Of a stretch of DNA of 64,000 nt, positions 34,140 to 44,700 are shown piece by piece. The first letter of the stretch is position 1, and the number at the start of each line of letters is the position of its first letter. Source of the DNA: Pseudomonas sp. ANT_J12 (GTDB lineage: Bacteria; Pseudomonadota; Gammaproteobacteria; Pseudomonadales; Pseudomonadaceae); NCBI RefSeq assembly GCF_008370045.1, contig NZ_VOBN01000026.1, positions 1 to 64,000 on the forward strand. Reading direction: 5' to 3'. The position numbers were made by a program, and so were the translations under genes. The notes below the pieces were generated by a model. The model was given only the letters and a program-made list of their open reading frames with translations. It had not been told where the DNA came from and made no database searches.

Positions 34140-34156
34140 TTAATCACCGGTTAATC
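34140..34156 (+). promoter_or_regulatory. Candidate DsbR site upstream of dsbDEG
   Basis: TTAATC-ACCGG-TTAATC is a perfect direct repeat with starts 11 bases apart, 49 bases before dsbD. The spacing fits an OmpR-family dimer. A closely similar arrangement precedes dsbR. Confidence 0.6.
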
Positions 34157-34204
34157 GCCGCCCACCATTGTGCTTCTCACTTGCACCGGGACAAGGCTTA
34201 ACCC

Positions 34205-35935
34205 ATGCGTCGATTGTTTTTCCTCTTTGCTCTCTTGATCTCGGGTCTGGCCCAGGCCGGGACCAATCCGTTTGAAACCAAACCCGACTTTCTCCCCGTC
34301 GAGCAGGCCTTCATCTTCACCTCCGAACGTCTTGAAAGCGGCGAAACCCAGCTGTTCTGGCAGATTGCCGACGGTTATTACCTGTATCAGAAACGCCTGA
34401 AATTCGATGGCCTGGCCCCGCAGCAGATGCCGGTGTTGCCCGAGGGCGAGTCCCACAGCGATGAGTTCTTCGGTGAACAACCGGTGTATCGCCAGGGCCT
34501 GGAACTGAAGATCCCGGCCGGTGCCACCGGTCAGATCAAGGTCGGGTTCCAGGGCTGTGCCGATGCCGGCCTGTGTTATCCGCCGCAGACCCAAGTGGTC
34601 GATCTGGGTGGCGTGGTGGCAACAGCGATTGCCAACGAAGCCCCGGACCAGGCCCTGGCCAGCAACCTGCAACAGCGGGCGCTGGGCTGGAGTTTGCTGG
34701 TGTTCTTTGGTCTGGGCCTGTTGCTGGCGTTCACCCCTTGTACGCTGCCGATGCTGCCGATCCTTGCGGGTTTGATCGTTGGCAGTGGCGCCACGCCCAA
34801 ACGCGGTTTCGCCCTGGCCAGCAGTTATGTGATCTGCATGGCGCTGGTGTACGCGGCGATGGGGGTGCTGGCGTCGTTGCTCGGCGCGAACCTTCAGGCG
34901 CTGCTGCAAAACCCGTGGTTGCTCGGCAGCTTCGCCGCCGTGTTTGTGTTGCTGGCATTGCCGATGTTCGGCTTCTTTGAGCTGCAATTGCCGGTGGCGC
35001 TGCGCGATCGCCTGGAAAACGTCTCGCGCAATCAGCGCGGTGGCAGTCTGATCGGCGCCGGTGTGCTCGGGGCCTTGTCCGGTCTGTTGGTCGGCCCGTG
35101 CATGACCGCGCCTCTGGCCGGCGCCCTGCTTTACATCGCCCAGAGCGGCAACGCGGTGCATGGCGGGCTGATTCTGTTCGCCATGGGCATTGGCATGGGG
35201 ATTCCGCTGTTGCTGCTGGTGACCGTTGGCAACCGTTTCCTGCCCAAGCCCGGCGCCTGGATGAACTTGCTCAAGGGCGTGTTCGGTTTCCTGTTCCTGG
35301 CCACTGCGCTGCTGATGTTGCGCCCGGTGCTGGATCAATCGTTGTGGGTCGGCTTGTGCGGCGCCTTGCTGTTGATCGCTGCTTATAGCGCCTGGAAGCA
35401 ATCCGAAGGGTTTGGTCGAGTGGCCCAAGTGTTCGGCGCCAGTTCGTTGTTGCTGGGGGTGTGGGGCAGTCTGTTGATGGTCGGTGCGGCGGGTGGCAGT
35501 GATGATCTGTTCAAGCCGTTGCAGGTGTATAGCGCTGCACGGGCAGACAGCGCCCCGGTCGGCCACGACGCTTTCACGACGATTAAAGATCCCGCCGCGT
35601 TGCAACGGGAACTCGACGCCGCCCAGGCCCAGGGGCAATGGGTGCTGCTGGACTACTACGCCGACTGGTGCGTGTCGTGCAAAGTCATGGAAAAACAGGT
35701 TTTCGCCAAACCTCAGGTATTGGACGCGCTGAAAGATGTGCGCTTGCTACGGCTGGACGTCACCTCCGACAATGCCGCCAGCCGCGAGCTGCTCGGCCGC
35801 TATAAAGTGCCGGGGCCGCCCAGCCTGTTGTGGATCGGTGCCGATGGCAGCGAGCGCCGCAGCCAGCGCATCACCGGCGAGGTGGATGCCGAGACTTTCC
35901 TGCAACGCTGGAACACTACCCGAGAAGCCCGTTAA
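34205..35935 (+). CDS. dsbD: Thiol:disulfide interchange protein DsbD
   Basis: A 576-residue inner-membrane protein that carries electrons from cytosolic thioredoxin to periplasmic reductases. A signal peptide ends at about residue 19 (LAQAG). The N-terminal domain has its cysteine pair in GCADAGLCYPP. The eight-helix domain has cysteines in FTPCTLPMLPI and GPCMTAPLAGA. The C-terminal thioredoxin domain has DWCVSCKVME. All six redox cysteines are present. It is the first gene of a three-gene operon and the homologue of P. aeruginosa DsbD2. The TlpA-like gene starts on its stop codon (TAATG). Confidence 0.93.
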   Translation: MRRLFFLFALLISGLAQAGTNPFETKPDFLPVEQAFIFTSERLESGETQLFWQIADGYYLYQKRLKFDGLAPQQMPVLPEGESHSDEFFGEQPVYRQGLELKIPAGATGQIKVGFQGCADAGLCYPPQTQVVDLGGVVATAIANEAPDQALASNLQQRALGWSLLVFFGLGLLLAFTPCTLPMLPILAGLIVGSGATPKRGFALASSYVICMALVYAAMGVLASLLGANLQALLQNPWLLGSFAAVFVLLALPMFGFFELQLPVALRDRLENVSRNQRGGSLIGAGVLGALSGLLVGPCMTAPLAGALLYIAQSGNAVHGGLILFAMGIGMGIPLLLLVTVGNRFLPKPGAWMNLLKGVFGFLFLATALLMLRPVLDQSLWVGLCGALLLIAAYSAWKQSEGFGRVAQVFGASSLLLGVWGSLLMVGAAGGSDDLFKPLQVYSAARADSAPVGHDAFTTIKDPAALQRELDAAQAQGQWVLLDYYADWCVSCKVMEKQVFAKPQVLDALKDVRLLRLDVTSDNAASRELLGRYKVPGPPSLLWIGADGSERRSQRITGEVDAETFLQRWNTTREAR

Positions 35936-36786
35936 TGCTGACCTTTACCCTCGGCACCTTTGCCATCGCGCTTAACCACCTGCTGCTGATCAGTGCCCTG
36001 GCGCTGGCGACCTTTGTCGGCTGGCGGGTGGCCAAGCGCGGCGGCGACAACCCCGAGTCGGTGCTGTTCAGCCTGTTCCTGCTGGGCATGCTGGCGGCGC
36101 GGGTCAGTTTCGTGGCGGTCTACTGGACCCACTATCGCAACGATCCATGGCAGATCATCGACCTGCGCGACGGCGGTTTCCTCGCCTGGCCCGGGGTGAT
36201 CGTGCTGGTGCTGGCGGCGTTGTATCGCGGCTGGCGCCGGCCGGGGTTGCGGCGGCCATTGGGGTTCGGCGTCGGCAGCGGTTTGCTGTTCTGGCTGCTG
36301 GCGACCTTCTCCCTGAGCCTTTACGAACAAGGCACGCGCCTGCCGGAGATCACCCTGCGTAATGCCGCCGGGGAAACCGTGCAACTGACCGACTATCAGG
36401 GCGGCCCGCTGGTGATCAACCTCTGGGCCACCTGGTGCCCGCCATGCCGCCGGGAAATGCCGGTGCTGGAAAAGGCCCAGCAACAACGCCCGGACCTGAC
36501 CTTCCTGTTCGTCAATCAGGCCGAAAGCATGCAGAGCGTCAGTACCTTCCTGGAAACCCAGGGCCTGAGCCTGTCCAACGTGCTGTTCGACGGCAGTGGC
36601 CGCCTGGGCCAGGCCGTCGGCTCCATGGCCTTGCCGACTACGCTGTTCTATAGCAACGACGGTCGCCTGCTGGGCAGCCACCTGGGCGAATTGTCGGAAG
36701 CCAGTCTGGCCCGCGCCCTGGAAAACTTCGACGCCCCCACTCCCGCCACAAGGAAATTGCCATGCCCCGCCTCCGCCACCTGCTGA
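35935..36786 (+). CDS. dsbE: TlpA-like membrane-anchored thioredoxin (DsbE-like)
   Basis: A 283-residue protein. The N-terminal half has about four membrane segments (for example LNHLLLISALALATFVGW and FGVGSGLLFWLLATFSLSLY). The C-terminal half is a periplasmic thioredoxin-like domain of the TlpA/ResA/DsbE type, with active site ATWCPPCRREMP and cis-proline in MALPTTLFY. It probably receives electrons from DsbD and reduces DsbG or other substrates. Its start overlaps the dsbD stop by one base, and its end overlaps dsbG by 25 bases, so all three are translationally linked. Confidence 0.85.
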   Translation: MLTFTLGTFAIALNHLLLISALALATFVGWRVAKRGGDNPESVLFSLFLLGMLAARVSFVAVYWTHYRNDPWQIIDLRDGGFLAWPGVIVLVLAALYRGWRRPGLRRPLGFGVGSGLLFWLLATFSLSLYEQGTRLPEITLRNAAGETVQLTDYQGGPLVINLWATWCPPCRREMPVLEKAQQQRPDLTFLFVNQAESMQSVSTFLETQGLSLSNVLFDGSGRLGQAVGSMALPTTLFYSNDGRLLGSHLGELSEASLARALENFDAPTPATRKLPCPASATC

Positions 36787-37532
36787 CCCTGACCCTGGGC
36801 GCAGCCCTGCTGCACCTGCCGTCGGCGCAGGCTGTTGAAGAACTGCCCGAGGCGATCAAGAAGATCGAAGCCAAAGGCGCGAAAATCGTCGGCCAGTTCG
36901 ATGCCCCCGACGGCTTGCGCGGCTATGCGGCGCAATACCAGAACCGTGGCATGGCGCTGTACCTGACCCCGGATGGCAAGCACGTCTTGCTCGGCAACCT
37001 GTACGACGCCGACGGCAATGACCTGAGCAGCGCACCGTTGCAGAAACTGGTCTACGCGCCGATGTCCAAGGAAGTCTGGGGCAAGATGGAAGCGAGCAAC
37101 TGGATCGGCGACGGCAACAAGGACGCCCCGCGCGTCGTCTACCTGTTCAGCGACCCGAACTGCCCTTACTGCAACTTGTTCTGGGAACAGGCGCGGCCAT
37201 GGGTCAAGTCCGGCAAGGTGCAGTTGCGGCACATCATGGTCGGCATCATCCGCGAAGACAGCCCGGGCAAATCCGCCGCGCTGCTGGCGGCCAAGGACCC
37301 GAGCAAAGCCCTGGCAGAACACGAAAAGGCCGGCAAGGAAAGCGCGCTCAAAGCCCTGAAAGACGTGCCCCCGGCGATCCAGGCGAAACTGGCAGCCAAT
37401 ATGCAGTTGATGGAAGACCTGGAGTTGCAGGCGACTCCGGCGATTTTCTACATGGACGACAAGGGCGAGTTGCAGCAACAGCAAGGCGCGCCGTCGCCGG
37501 ACAAGTTGTTGAAGATCCTGGGGCCGAAGTAA
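36762..37532 (+). CDS. dsbG: Periplasmic disulfide isomerase/chaperone DsbG
   Basis: A 256-residue DsbC/DsbG-family protein with a signal peptide (TLTLGAALLHLPSAQA), an N-terminal dimerisation domain and a C-terminal thioredoxin domain. The active site is DPNCPYCNLFW and the cis-proline loop is ATPAIFYMDDKG. It corrects wrong disulfides or protects single cysteines from sulfenylation, using electrons from DsbD. The start lies inside the preceding gene. A repeat region follows. Confidence 0.9.
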   Translation: MPRLRHLLTLTLGAALLHLPSAQAVEELPEAIKKIEAKGAKIVGQFDAPDGLRGYAAQYQNRGMALYLTPDGKHVLLGNLYDADGNDLSSAPLQKLVYAPMSKEVWGKMEASNWIGDGNKDAPRVVYLFSDPNCPYCNLFWEQARPWVKSGKVQLRHIMVGIIREDSPGKSAALLAAKDPSKALAEHEKAGKESALKALKDVPPAIQAKLAANMQLMEDLELQATPAIFYMDDKGELQQQQGAPSPDKLLKILGPK

Positions 37533-37546
37533 TCCCCACCGACGCC

Positions 37547-37570
37547 TTCGCGGGCAAGCCTCGCTCCTAC
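37547..37570 (-). repeat. Single REP (GTAGGAGCGAGGCTTGCCCGCGAA family)
   Basis: One minus-strand copy just after dsbG, adjacent to a GATCGTTCCCACGC element. Confidence 0.8.
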
Positions 37571-37595
37571 GGGTTTTGCGTCGGCCGCATATGTT

Positions 37596-37706
37596 GATCG
37601 TTCCCACGCTCTGCGTGGGAATGCATCCTGTGACGCTCTGCGTCACGCCTGCGAAGGGACGCGGAGCGTCCCGGGCGGCATTCCCACGCAGAGCGTGGGA
37701 ACGATC
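37596..37706. repeat. GATCGTTCCCACGC palindromic element, copy in the dsbG/hydrolase gap
   Basis: Complete nested palindrome between the convergent dsbG and alpha/beta hydrolase genes. It ends four bases before the hydrolase stop codon region. Confidence 0.88.
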
Positions 37707-37710
37707 TTGA

Positions 37711-38520
37711 TCAGCGTTGCGCCAAAAACTTCAACAAAGTCTCGGTGACAAACCCGGCATTCTCCAGATTGGAGATATGCCCCGCCTCCGGCACCAGCAC
37801 ACACGGGCAGCCAATCAACTCAGCCATCTCTCTGGCTTCCGATGGCGGCCGCGGCTTGTCCTGATCGCCGCACATCACCAACGTGCCCCCGGCATCCAAC
37901 TCGCCCAGACGCGGCAACAAACCATCCCGGCCAAATGTAATGCGCCCCATCGGCACAATGCTTTCACGCAGACGCTCGGCGGGCAGCGCCGCCAGGGCTG
38001 CGCGCAAATCCTGATACAGCGCCGACTGCGGATCGATGCCCGGACGGAAGAAAATCGGCACCACGATGTCCAGCAACTGCGGCGCGATCACGCCGCTGTC
38101 TTCGATCTGTTTGAAAAGCGAAAAATAGTACTGGCGCGTCGGCTCGGGCTCGACGCCGACGTAGGTGTCCATCAGCACCAGGCCGTTGAGCCGCTCGGGT
38201 GCCGACAGCGCCAGACGTACGCCCCACATGCCACCGACCGACAACCCGACCAGGGTGACGCGATCGATGTCCAGATGGTCGAGCAATGCCAAGGCCTGGC
38301 GCGCGATGTCATCCAGCGAGGTCGTGCCTTCGGGGAGTTTTCCGGATTGGCCGTGGCCCCAGAGGTCCAGGGCGATCACCCGGTACTGCTGCGACAACGC
38401 GGCAATCTGCGGCGCCCACATGGCCTGGTCCCACAGATAGCTGCCCGCCAGCAGCACGGCGGGGCCGGTGCCTTGGTCGGTGTAGTGCAGGGGTTGTCCG
38501 TCTATTGTTGCGAAGGGCAT
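37711..38520 (-). CDS. Alpha/beta hydrolase
   Basis: A 269-residue soluble alpha/beta hydrolase. The nucleophile serine is in VGLSVGGMWGVRLAL, the acid is probably the aspartate in MCGDQDKPRP, and the histidine is in PEAGHISNLENAG. This resembles enol-lactonase or esterase members. The ATG at 38520 follows GGAGACAGCTG, and the frame extension to 38538 is less likely. It lies downstream of pvdL across a REP pair. It does not look like the pyoverdine thioesterase PvdG. The substrate is unknown. Confidence 0.78.
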   Translation of the reverse strand: MPFATIDGQPLHYTDQGTGPAVLLAGSYLWDQAMWAPQIAALSQQYRVIALDLWGHGQSGKLPEGTTSLDDIARQALALLDHLDIDRVTLVGLSVGGMWGVRLALSAPERLNGLVLMDTYVGVEPEPTRQYYFSLFKQIEDSGVIAPQLLDIVVPIFFRPGIDPQSALYQDLRAALAALPAERLRESIVPMGRITFGRDGLLPRLGELDAGGTLVMCGDQDKPRPPSEAREMAELIGCPCVLVPEAGHISNLENAGFVTETLLKFLAQR

Positions 38521-38603
38521 CAGCTGTCTCCTCACCAAAATGGAGGGGGAAGACTGGGCCGCTGTGGCTTGGCAGTCAACCTTGGGGTGTCTGGGCTGAC
38601 GCC

Positions 38604-38692
38604 TTCGCGGGCAAGCCTCGCTCCTACAGGTATGTGTCGATCACAAGGGTTGTGATCACTCGATACCTGTAGGAGCAAGGCTTGCCCGCGAA
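38604..38692. repeat. REP inverted pair between pvdL and the hydrolase
   Basis: Two opposed GTAGGAGC(G/A)AGGCTTGCCCGCGAA copies around a 40-bp spacer that is itself palindromic (TATGTGTCGATCACA / TGTGATC.. ). It is a probable REPIN and may terminate the pvdL transcript. Confidence 0.88.
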
Positions 38693-38716
38693 GAGGCCAT
38701 AACAGACGCTAGAGAA

Positions 38717-41700
38717 TCAAAGCCCCTCCAACTCCGCCATCAGGTCATTCAACCGATCCACCTTCTCCTCGGTGATGTCACTCGCCGCCAACCCTTCGAT
38801 GTACTCGGCCAATTCCTCCACCGAACTGCACTCGAACATCGCCCGCAACGGCACGTTGCGTTGCAGGGCTTTTTGCACCCGCGAGGCAATCTGTGTCGCC
38901 AGCAGCGAATGGCCGCCCAGTTCGAAGAAGTTGTCGCGCACGCCGACCTGCTCGACTTTCAGCACCTCAGCCCAGATATCCGCCAGGGTCTGCTCCAGTT
39001 CATTGCGCGGCGCCAGGTAATCCTGGCTCTGCAACTGACCGATCTCCAACGCCGGCAAGGCCTTGCGATCCAGTTTGCCGTTGGCATTGAGCGGCAGTTT
39101 GTCCAGCCACAACCAGTGCAGCGGCACCATGTATTCCGGCAGCTCCGCGCGCAGGCGTTGCTTGATGCGTTCCAGGCGTTCGCTCGAATTAAGCGCCGAA
39201 TCCGCCGCCACCAGATAGCCGACCAGGTGCTTACCGTTGACGCCTTCCTGCACACCCACCGCCCCGTCGCGGACTTCCGGTTGTTCATGCAGACGCGCTT
39301 CGATTTCCCCCAACTCGATGCGGTAACCGCGAATTTTCACTTGATGGTCGATGCGCCCCACGTATTCCAGCACGCCATCGCTGCGTCGACGGGCCAGGTC
39401 GCCGGTGCGATACAAACGGTCCCCGGGTTCGCCAAACGGGTTCGGCACAAACACCTGGGCGGTGCGCAGCGGATCGCTGACGTAACCGCGACCGACACCC
39501 GTGCCGGCGACACACAACTCCCCCACCGCGCCCAACGGCACCAGTTCCAGCGCGCCATCGAGCAGGTACAAACGGTTGTTGTCGGTCGGCGTGCCAATCG
39601 GCAAATAGCTGCCGCGAGTCGAGGCCATGTCGACGCGGAAGAACGCCACGTCGTCCGAACATTCCGCCGGCCCATAGGCGTTGACCAGCCCGATGTCCGG
39701 GTAGCGCAACAGCCATTGGTGCGCCAGTTCCGGCGGCATCGCTTCACCGGTCGGCAACATCCAGCGCAGACCGTCGAGGCTCATGCGCTCCTGGGCGAGC
39801 ATGCCCTGGATCAGCGACGGCACGCTTTCCAGCACGGTGATGCCCTGGCTCTGGACGTGGGCCAGCAAACCTTGCGGATCGTGGGCGATGGTGTTCGGCA
39901 CGATGTCCACCCGCGCCCCGAACAGCGGCGCGGCGAGGAACTGCCAGACCGAAATATCGAAGCTTTGCGAAGCGGTTTGCGCGATCACATCCGCCGCACT
40001 GAGGTTCAGGTACGGCACTTTGCTCAACTGGTTATTCAGCATGCCGCGCTGTTCGACCATCACGCCTTTCGGCAACCCGGTGGAGCCCGAGGTGTAGATC
40101 ACGTAGGCCAAGTTATCCGGGGCGCTGTAGATGCCCGGGTTTTGCACCGACACATCGCTCGCTTGCACCTCTTCCCAGACCAGCAACTTCGGCCGATTGG
40201 CACACCCAAACTCTTCCAGCAATGCCACCGCTTGCTCACGGCAAGCCTGGGTGCAAACCAGCAACGGCGTGCGGCTCAGGTCGATGATGCGGCTCAGGCG
40301 CTGACTCGGCAGACCCGGGTCCAGCGGCAGGTAACCGGCACCCGCCTTGAAGCTGCCGATGATCATGCCGAGCAAATCGAGATTACGTTCCGCCAGCAAC
40401 GCCACCGGTTGATCCAGCCCGACACCCGCCGTGATCAACGCATGACCGAGACGGTTGCTGCGCTGGTTCAACTCGACATAACTGTGCAAGCGGTCGAGGC
40501 AACTGGCAGCGATGCGCTGCGGGTGCTGCGCGACCTGGGCTTCGAACAGCTCGACGTAGCTTTTCTCCAACGGGTAGTCGTGTTCGCTCTGGTTGCAGCC
40601 ATGGACCAGGAAGTCCTGTTCCTCGGCGCCCAGCAGCGGCAAGTCGGCCATGTCGCCATGGAAACCTTGCACCAGGGCCAACAGCAAACGCTTGAACTCA
40701 CCGAGCATGCGCTCGACCGTGGTTTCGTCGAAATAGCGTTGGTCGTAGGACAGGTGCAAGCCGAGGTCATCCCCCGGATAGCACACCGCCGTCAGCGGGA
40801 AGTTGGTGTGGGTGCGGCCCGAATCCGAGGTGGCATTGAGGTTTTGCGCACGGTCCAGCACCGAGACTTCCACCGGGGCGTTTTCGAACACGAACAGGCT
40901 GTCGAACAGCGGCTGGCCTTTGGGCAATTCGCTGTTTTCCTGGATCGTCACCAGCGGCAGGTATTCGTACTCGCGCAGTTGCATGTTGCTGTCGAGCAAG
41001 CCGCTGAGCCACTGGCGCACGCTGACACGCTGATCGTCTTCCGGCATTTTCACCCGCAGCGCGATGCTGTTGATGAACAGCCCGACGGTGCGTTGCATCT
41101 GCGGCATGTCCACCGGACGCCCGGCCACCGTGACGCCGAACAGCACGTCGCGATCACCGCTCAAGCGCCGCAGCACCAGGGCCCACGCCGCTTGGGCGAA
41201 GGTGTTGATGGTCAGTTGATGGGCCTGGGCCAGTTCACGCAGTTGCGCGCCGTCGCGGGCATCGAGCCGGGTGTAGCGGTCGCCAACGATCATGCCGCCG
41301 CTGTCGCCCGCATGTTCACGCAGGAACGGACGGTCGCTCGGGATCGGCGTGGTGCGCTCGAAGCCTTGCAGGTTGGTTTTCCACCACTGCCGCGCCTCGG
41401 CCAGGCTCTGGCGTTGCAGCCAGCCGATGTAGTCGCGATAGCGCGGCGGCACGGCCAGTTGCGCGTCCCGGCCTTCGCCCAGAGCCATGTAGATTTCAAA
41501 GAAATCGTTCATCAGCAGCGAGCGGCACCAGGCATCGATCAGGATGTGGTGGTTGCTCATCATGAACCAGTAGCGCGCCGCGCCGACCTTGATCAGGCGC
41601 AGATGGAACGGTGCCTGGTTGAGCAGATCGAACCCGGCTTCACGCTCGGTTTTCAGCAGTGTTTGCAGCTTCGGTTCTTGCTCGGTTTCGGCGATAGCAG

Positions 41701-44700
41701 TCCAGTCGAGGTACTCGATCGGCGTGCTGCCTGGCTTGTGGATAACCTGCAACATGTCTTCGCCAACGTTCCAGCAGAACGACGCACGCAGGGCTTCATG
41801 ACGGGCGATCACCGCTTGCCAGGCCTGGGCGAAACGCTCGGGGTCGAGTTCGCTGTTGATGCGGTAGCGGTCCTGCATGTAGTAGAGGCCGGTGCCCGGT
41901 TCCAGCAAGGTGTGCAGCAACATGCCTTCCTGCATCGGGGTCAGCGGGTAGACGTCTTCGATCACGGCCGCCGGGATCGGCAGCGCATCCAGTTGCGGTT
42001 GGGTCAGTCGGGCCAGCGGGAAGTCGGACGGGGTCAGGCCACCGGCCTCATCCAGCAGGCAATGTTCGATCAGGCTTTGCAGTTCGCCCACATACGCATC
42101 CGCCAGATCGCTGATGGTTTGCAGATCATGGCGTTCGGCGCTGAAGGTCCAGCGCAGCACCAGTTCGCCGCCGTAGACCTGACTGTCGACGCTCAGCTCA
42201 TTCGGCAGCGGCGCATGGGGATCGTGGGCCGCACCGACCGGTTCATCGAGGGGCCGGAACAACGCGTCCGCGCCGAAGCTCTGGTCGAACTGGCCGAGGT
42301 AGTTGAAGGTGATCGGCGCCGCCGGCAGCGCGGCCATGGTCTGGCGGCACAGGTCGTCGGCGAGGTAGCGCAGCACGCCATAACCCAGGCCTTTGTGGGG
42401 CACGGCGCGCAGTTGCTCCTTGATCGCTTTGATCGAGGCGCCCTGCTCCGCCGCTGGCACCAGACGCAGCGGATAAGCGCTGGTGAACCAACCCACGGTG
42501 CGGGTCAGGTCGATCTCGTCGAACAGGGTTTCGCGACCGTGACCTTCGAGTTGAATCAACGCCGATGCGTGACCGCTCCAGCGGCACATCACCCGAGCCA
42601 ATGCGGTCAGCAGCAGGTCGTTGACCTGGGTGCGATAGGCGCTCGGGGCCTGTTGCAGCAATTGCCGGGTGCGCTCCGCATCCAGGCGTACGCTGACGGT
42701 TTGCGCATGCCGATTCTGCTGCCCGCCCTGAGGGCGATCACACGGCAGGTCGGCACTTGGCCCGGCCAGTTGCGACTGCCACCAGCTGAGCTCTTCACGC
42801 AGGGACTCGCTGCCGGCATAGGCTTGCAAGCGTGCTGCCCAGTCCTTGAAAGCGCTGGTCTTGGCCGGCAACTTGACCGACTGCTCGGCGTCGAGTTGAC
42901 GGTAGACCGTTTGCAGATCGTCCAGCAAAACCCGCCACGAAACACCGTCGACCACCAAGTGGTGAATGGCGATGAACAAGCGTTGCCGGCCTTCCGGACC
43001 ATCGACCAGCAAGGCACGGACCAACGGCCCCTGTTCGAGGTCGAGGCTGCGCTGGGCATCGGCGAACAACGCCGGGCATTTGTCCATGGACGTGACGCGC
43101 ACCTGCCACAGCACCGGGGTGTCGTTGATCGCCTGGTGCTCGGCGTGCCACTGGCCATCGGCCTCGGTGAAGCGCAGGCGCAAGGCGTCGTGTTGCTCGA
43201 TCACCGCCAGCAGCGCTTGCTCCAGGCGATGGGGTTCCAGGGCCAGGGTCGGTTCCAGCAGCAACGCCTGGTTCCAGTGCTGACGCTCAGGGATGTCGGT
43301 GTCGAAGAACCAGTGCTGGATCGGGGTCAAACCCGACTCGCCAACCAGCAAACCTTGCTCGGCGCGGACCTGCTCGGTGCGGGTCGCCACGGCGGCGAGG
43401 GTCTGCACGGTCTGGTGCTGGAACAGGTCGCGCGGGCTGAAGTGAATGCCCTGCTGCCGCGCGCGGCTGACCACTTGAATAGACAGGATCGAGTCGCCGC
43501 CCAGTTCAAAGAAGTTGTCGTTGAGCCCGACCTGCGCCACGTTCAGCACGTCGCACCAGATCCCGGCCAAGGTCAGTTCCAGTTCGTCGCTCGGTGCCAC
43601 GTAGTGCTGGCGGTTCAGCTCCGGGTCCGGCGCTGGCAGTGCGCGGCGGTCAAGTTTGCCGTTGGCGGTCAGCGGCATGCTGGCCAGCAGGATCAGGTGC
43701 GTCGGCACCATGTAGTCCGGCAGTTGCGATTTGAGGTGGGCTTTCAGGGCTTCGCGCAGGGCGGCTTGTTGCGCTTCGTCCTGTTCGGCGACTTCAGTCA
43801 CCAGATAGCCGACCAGTTGTTTGCCGCTCGGCGCATCCAGCGCCAGGACCACGGCTTCACGGATGGATTCGTGCTCCAAGAGGCGGGTTTCAATCTCGCC
43901 CAGCTCGATGCGGAAACCACGGATTTTCACCTGATGGTCGATACGGCCGAGGTACTCGACCAAACCGTCGGCACGCTGGCGCACCAGGTCGCCGGTGCGA
44001 TAGATGCGCCCGCCATGGTCGGCAAACGGATCCGCAACAAAACGCTCCGCCGTCATCCCCGCCCGTTCGTGATAACCCTGGGCCAGGCCTGCACCACCGA
44101 CGTACAACTCGCCGGTCGCGCCTTGGGGCACCAAGGCCAGGTCGGCGTCGAGGATGTACGCCACACGGGCGCCGATCACGCTGCCAATCGGCACACTGCC
44201 CAGGCCTTCTTCCAACACTTGCGGGGCCAGACTGGCCAGCGGCATCACAACCGTTTCCGTCGGGCCGTAGGCGTTGAAGAACAGGCCCGGTTTGAACGCC
44301 GCGCGAATCCGCGACAGGTGTTCGCCGGTCAGGGCTTCGCCGCCGGTGATGATCATGCGCACCGGCAGGGTTTCGCCCTGGGTCGCCAGCCATTGCGCCA
44401 ACTGGCTGCCGTAGCTGGGGGTGAAGCCGAGGATGTTGATCTGATGCTGGCGAATCAGACCGCAGATTTCTTCCGCGTCCCACTGCCCTTGGGCACGCAA
44501 CACCACTTGCGCACCGCTCAACAGCGGCACCAGCAGACGTTCGGTGGCGGCGTCGAAGTTGATCGAATAGAAGTGCAGTTCGCAGTCGTCGGGACGCATA
44601 CCGAAACGCTCGATCACCGCTTGGCAGTGCATGGCGATTTCGCCGTGGGACACCACCACGCCTTTCGGTTTGCCGGTGGAGCCCGAGGTGTAGATCAGGT

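Noticed and set aside
34151..35638. A 495-codon minus-strand frame over dsbD
   Set aside because: Shadow frame; dsbD has all redox motifs.
37711..38520. Pyoverdine type-II thioesterase PvdG next to pvdL
   Set aside because: The nucleophile motif is GLSVGG and the overall sequence fits ester/enol-lactone hydrolases. It also lies downstream across a REP pair, while pvdG lies between pvdL and pvdS in P. aeruginosa.
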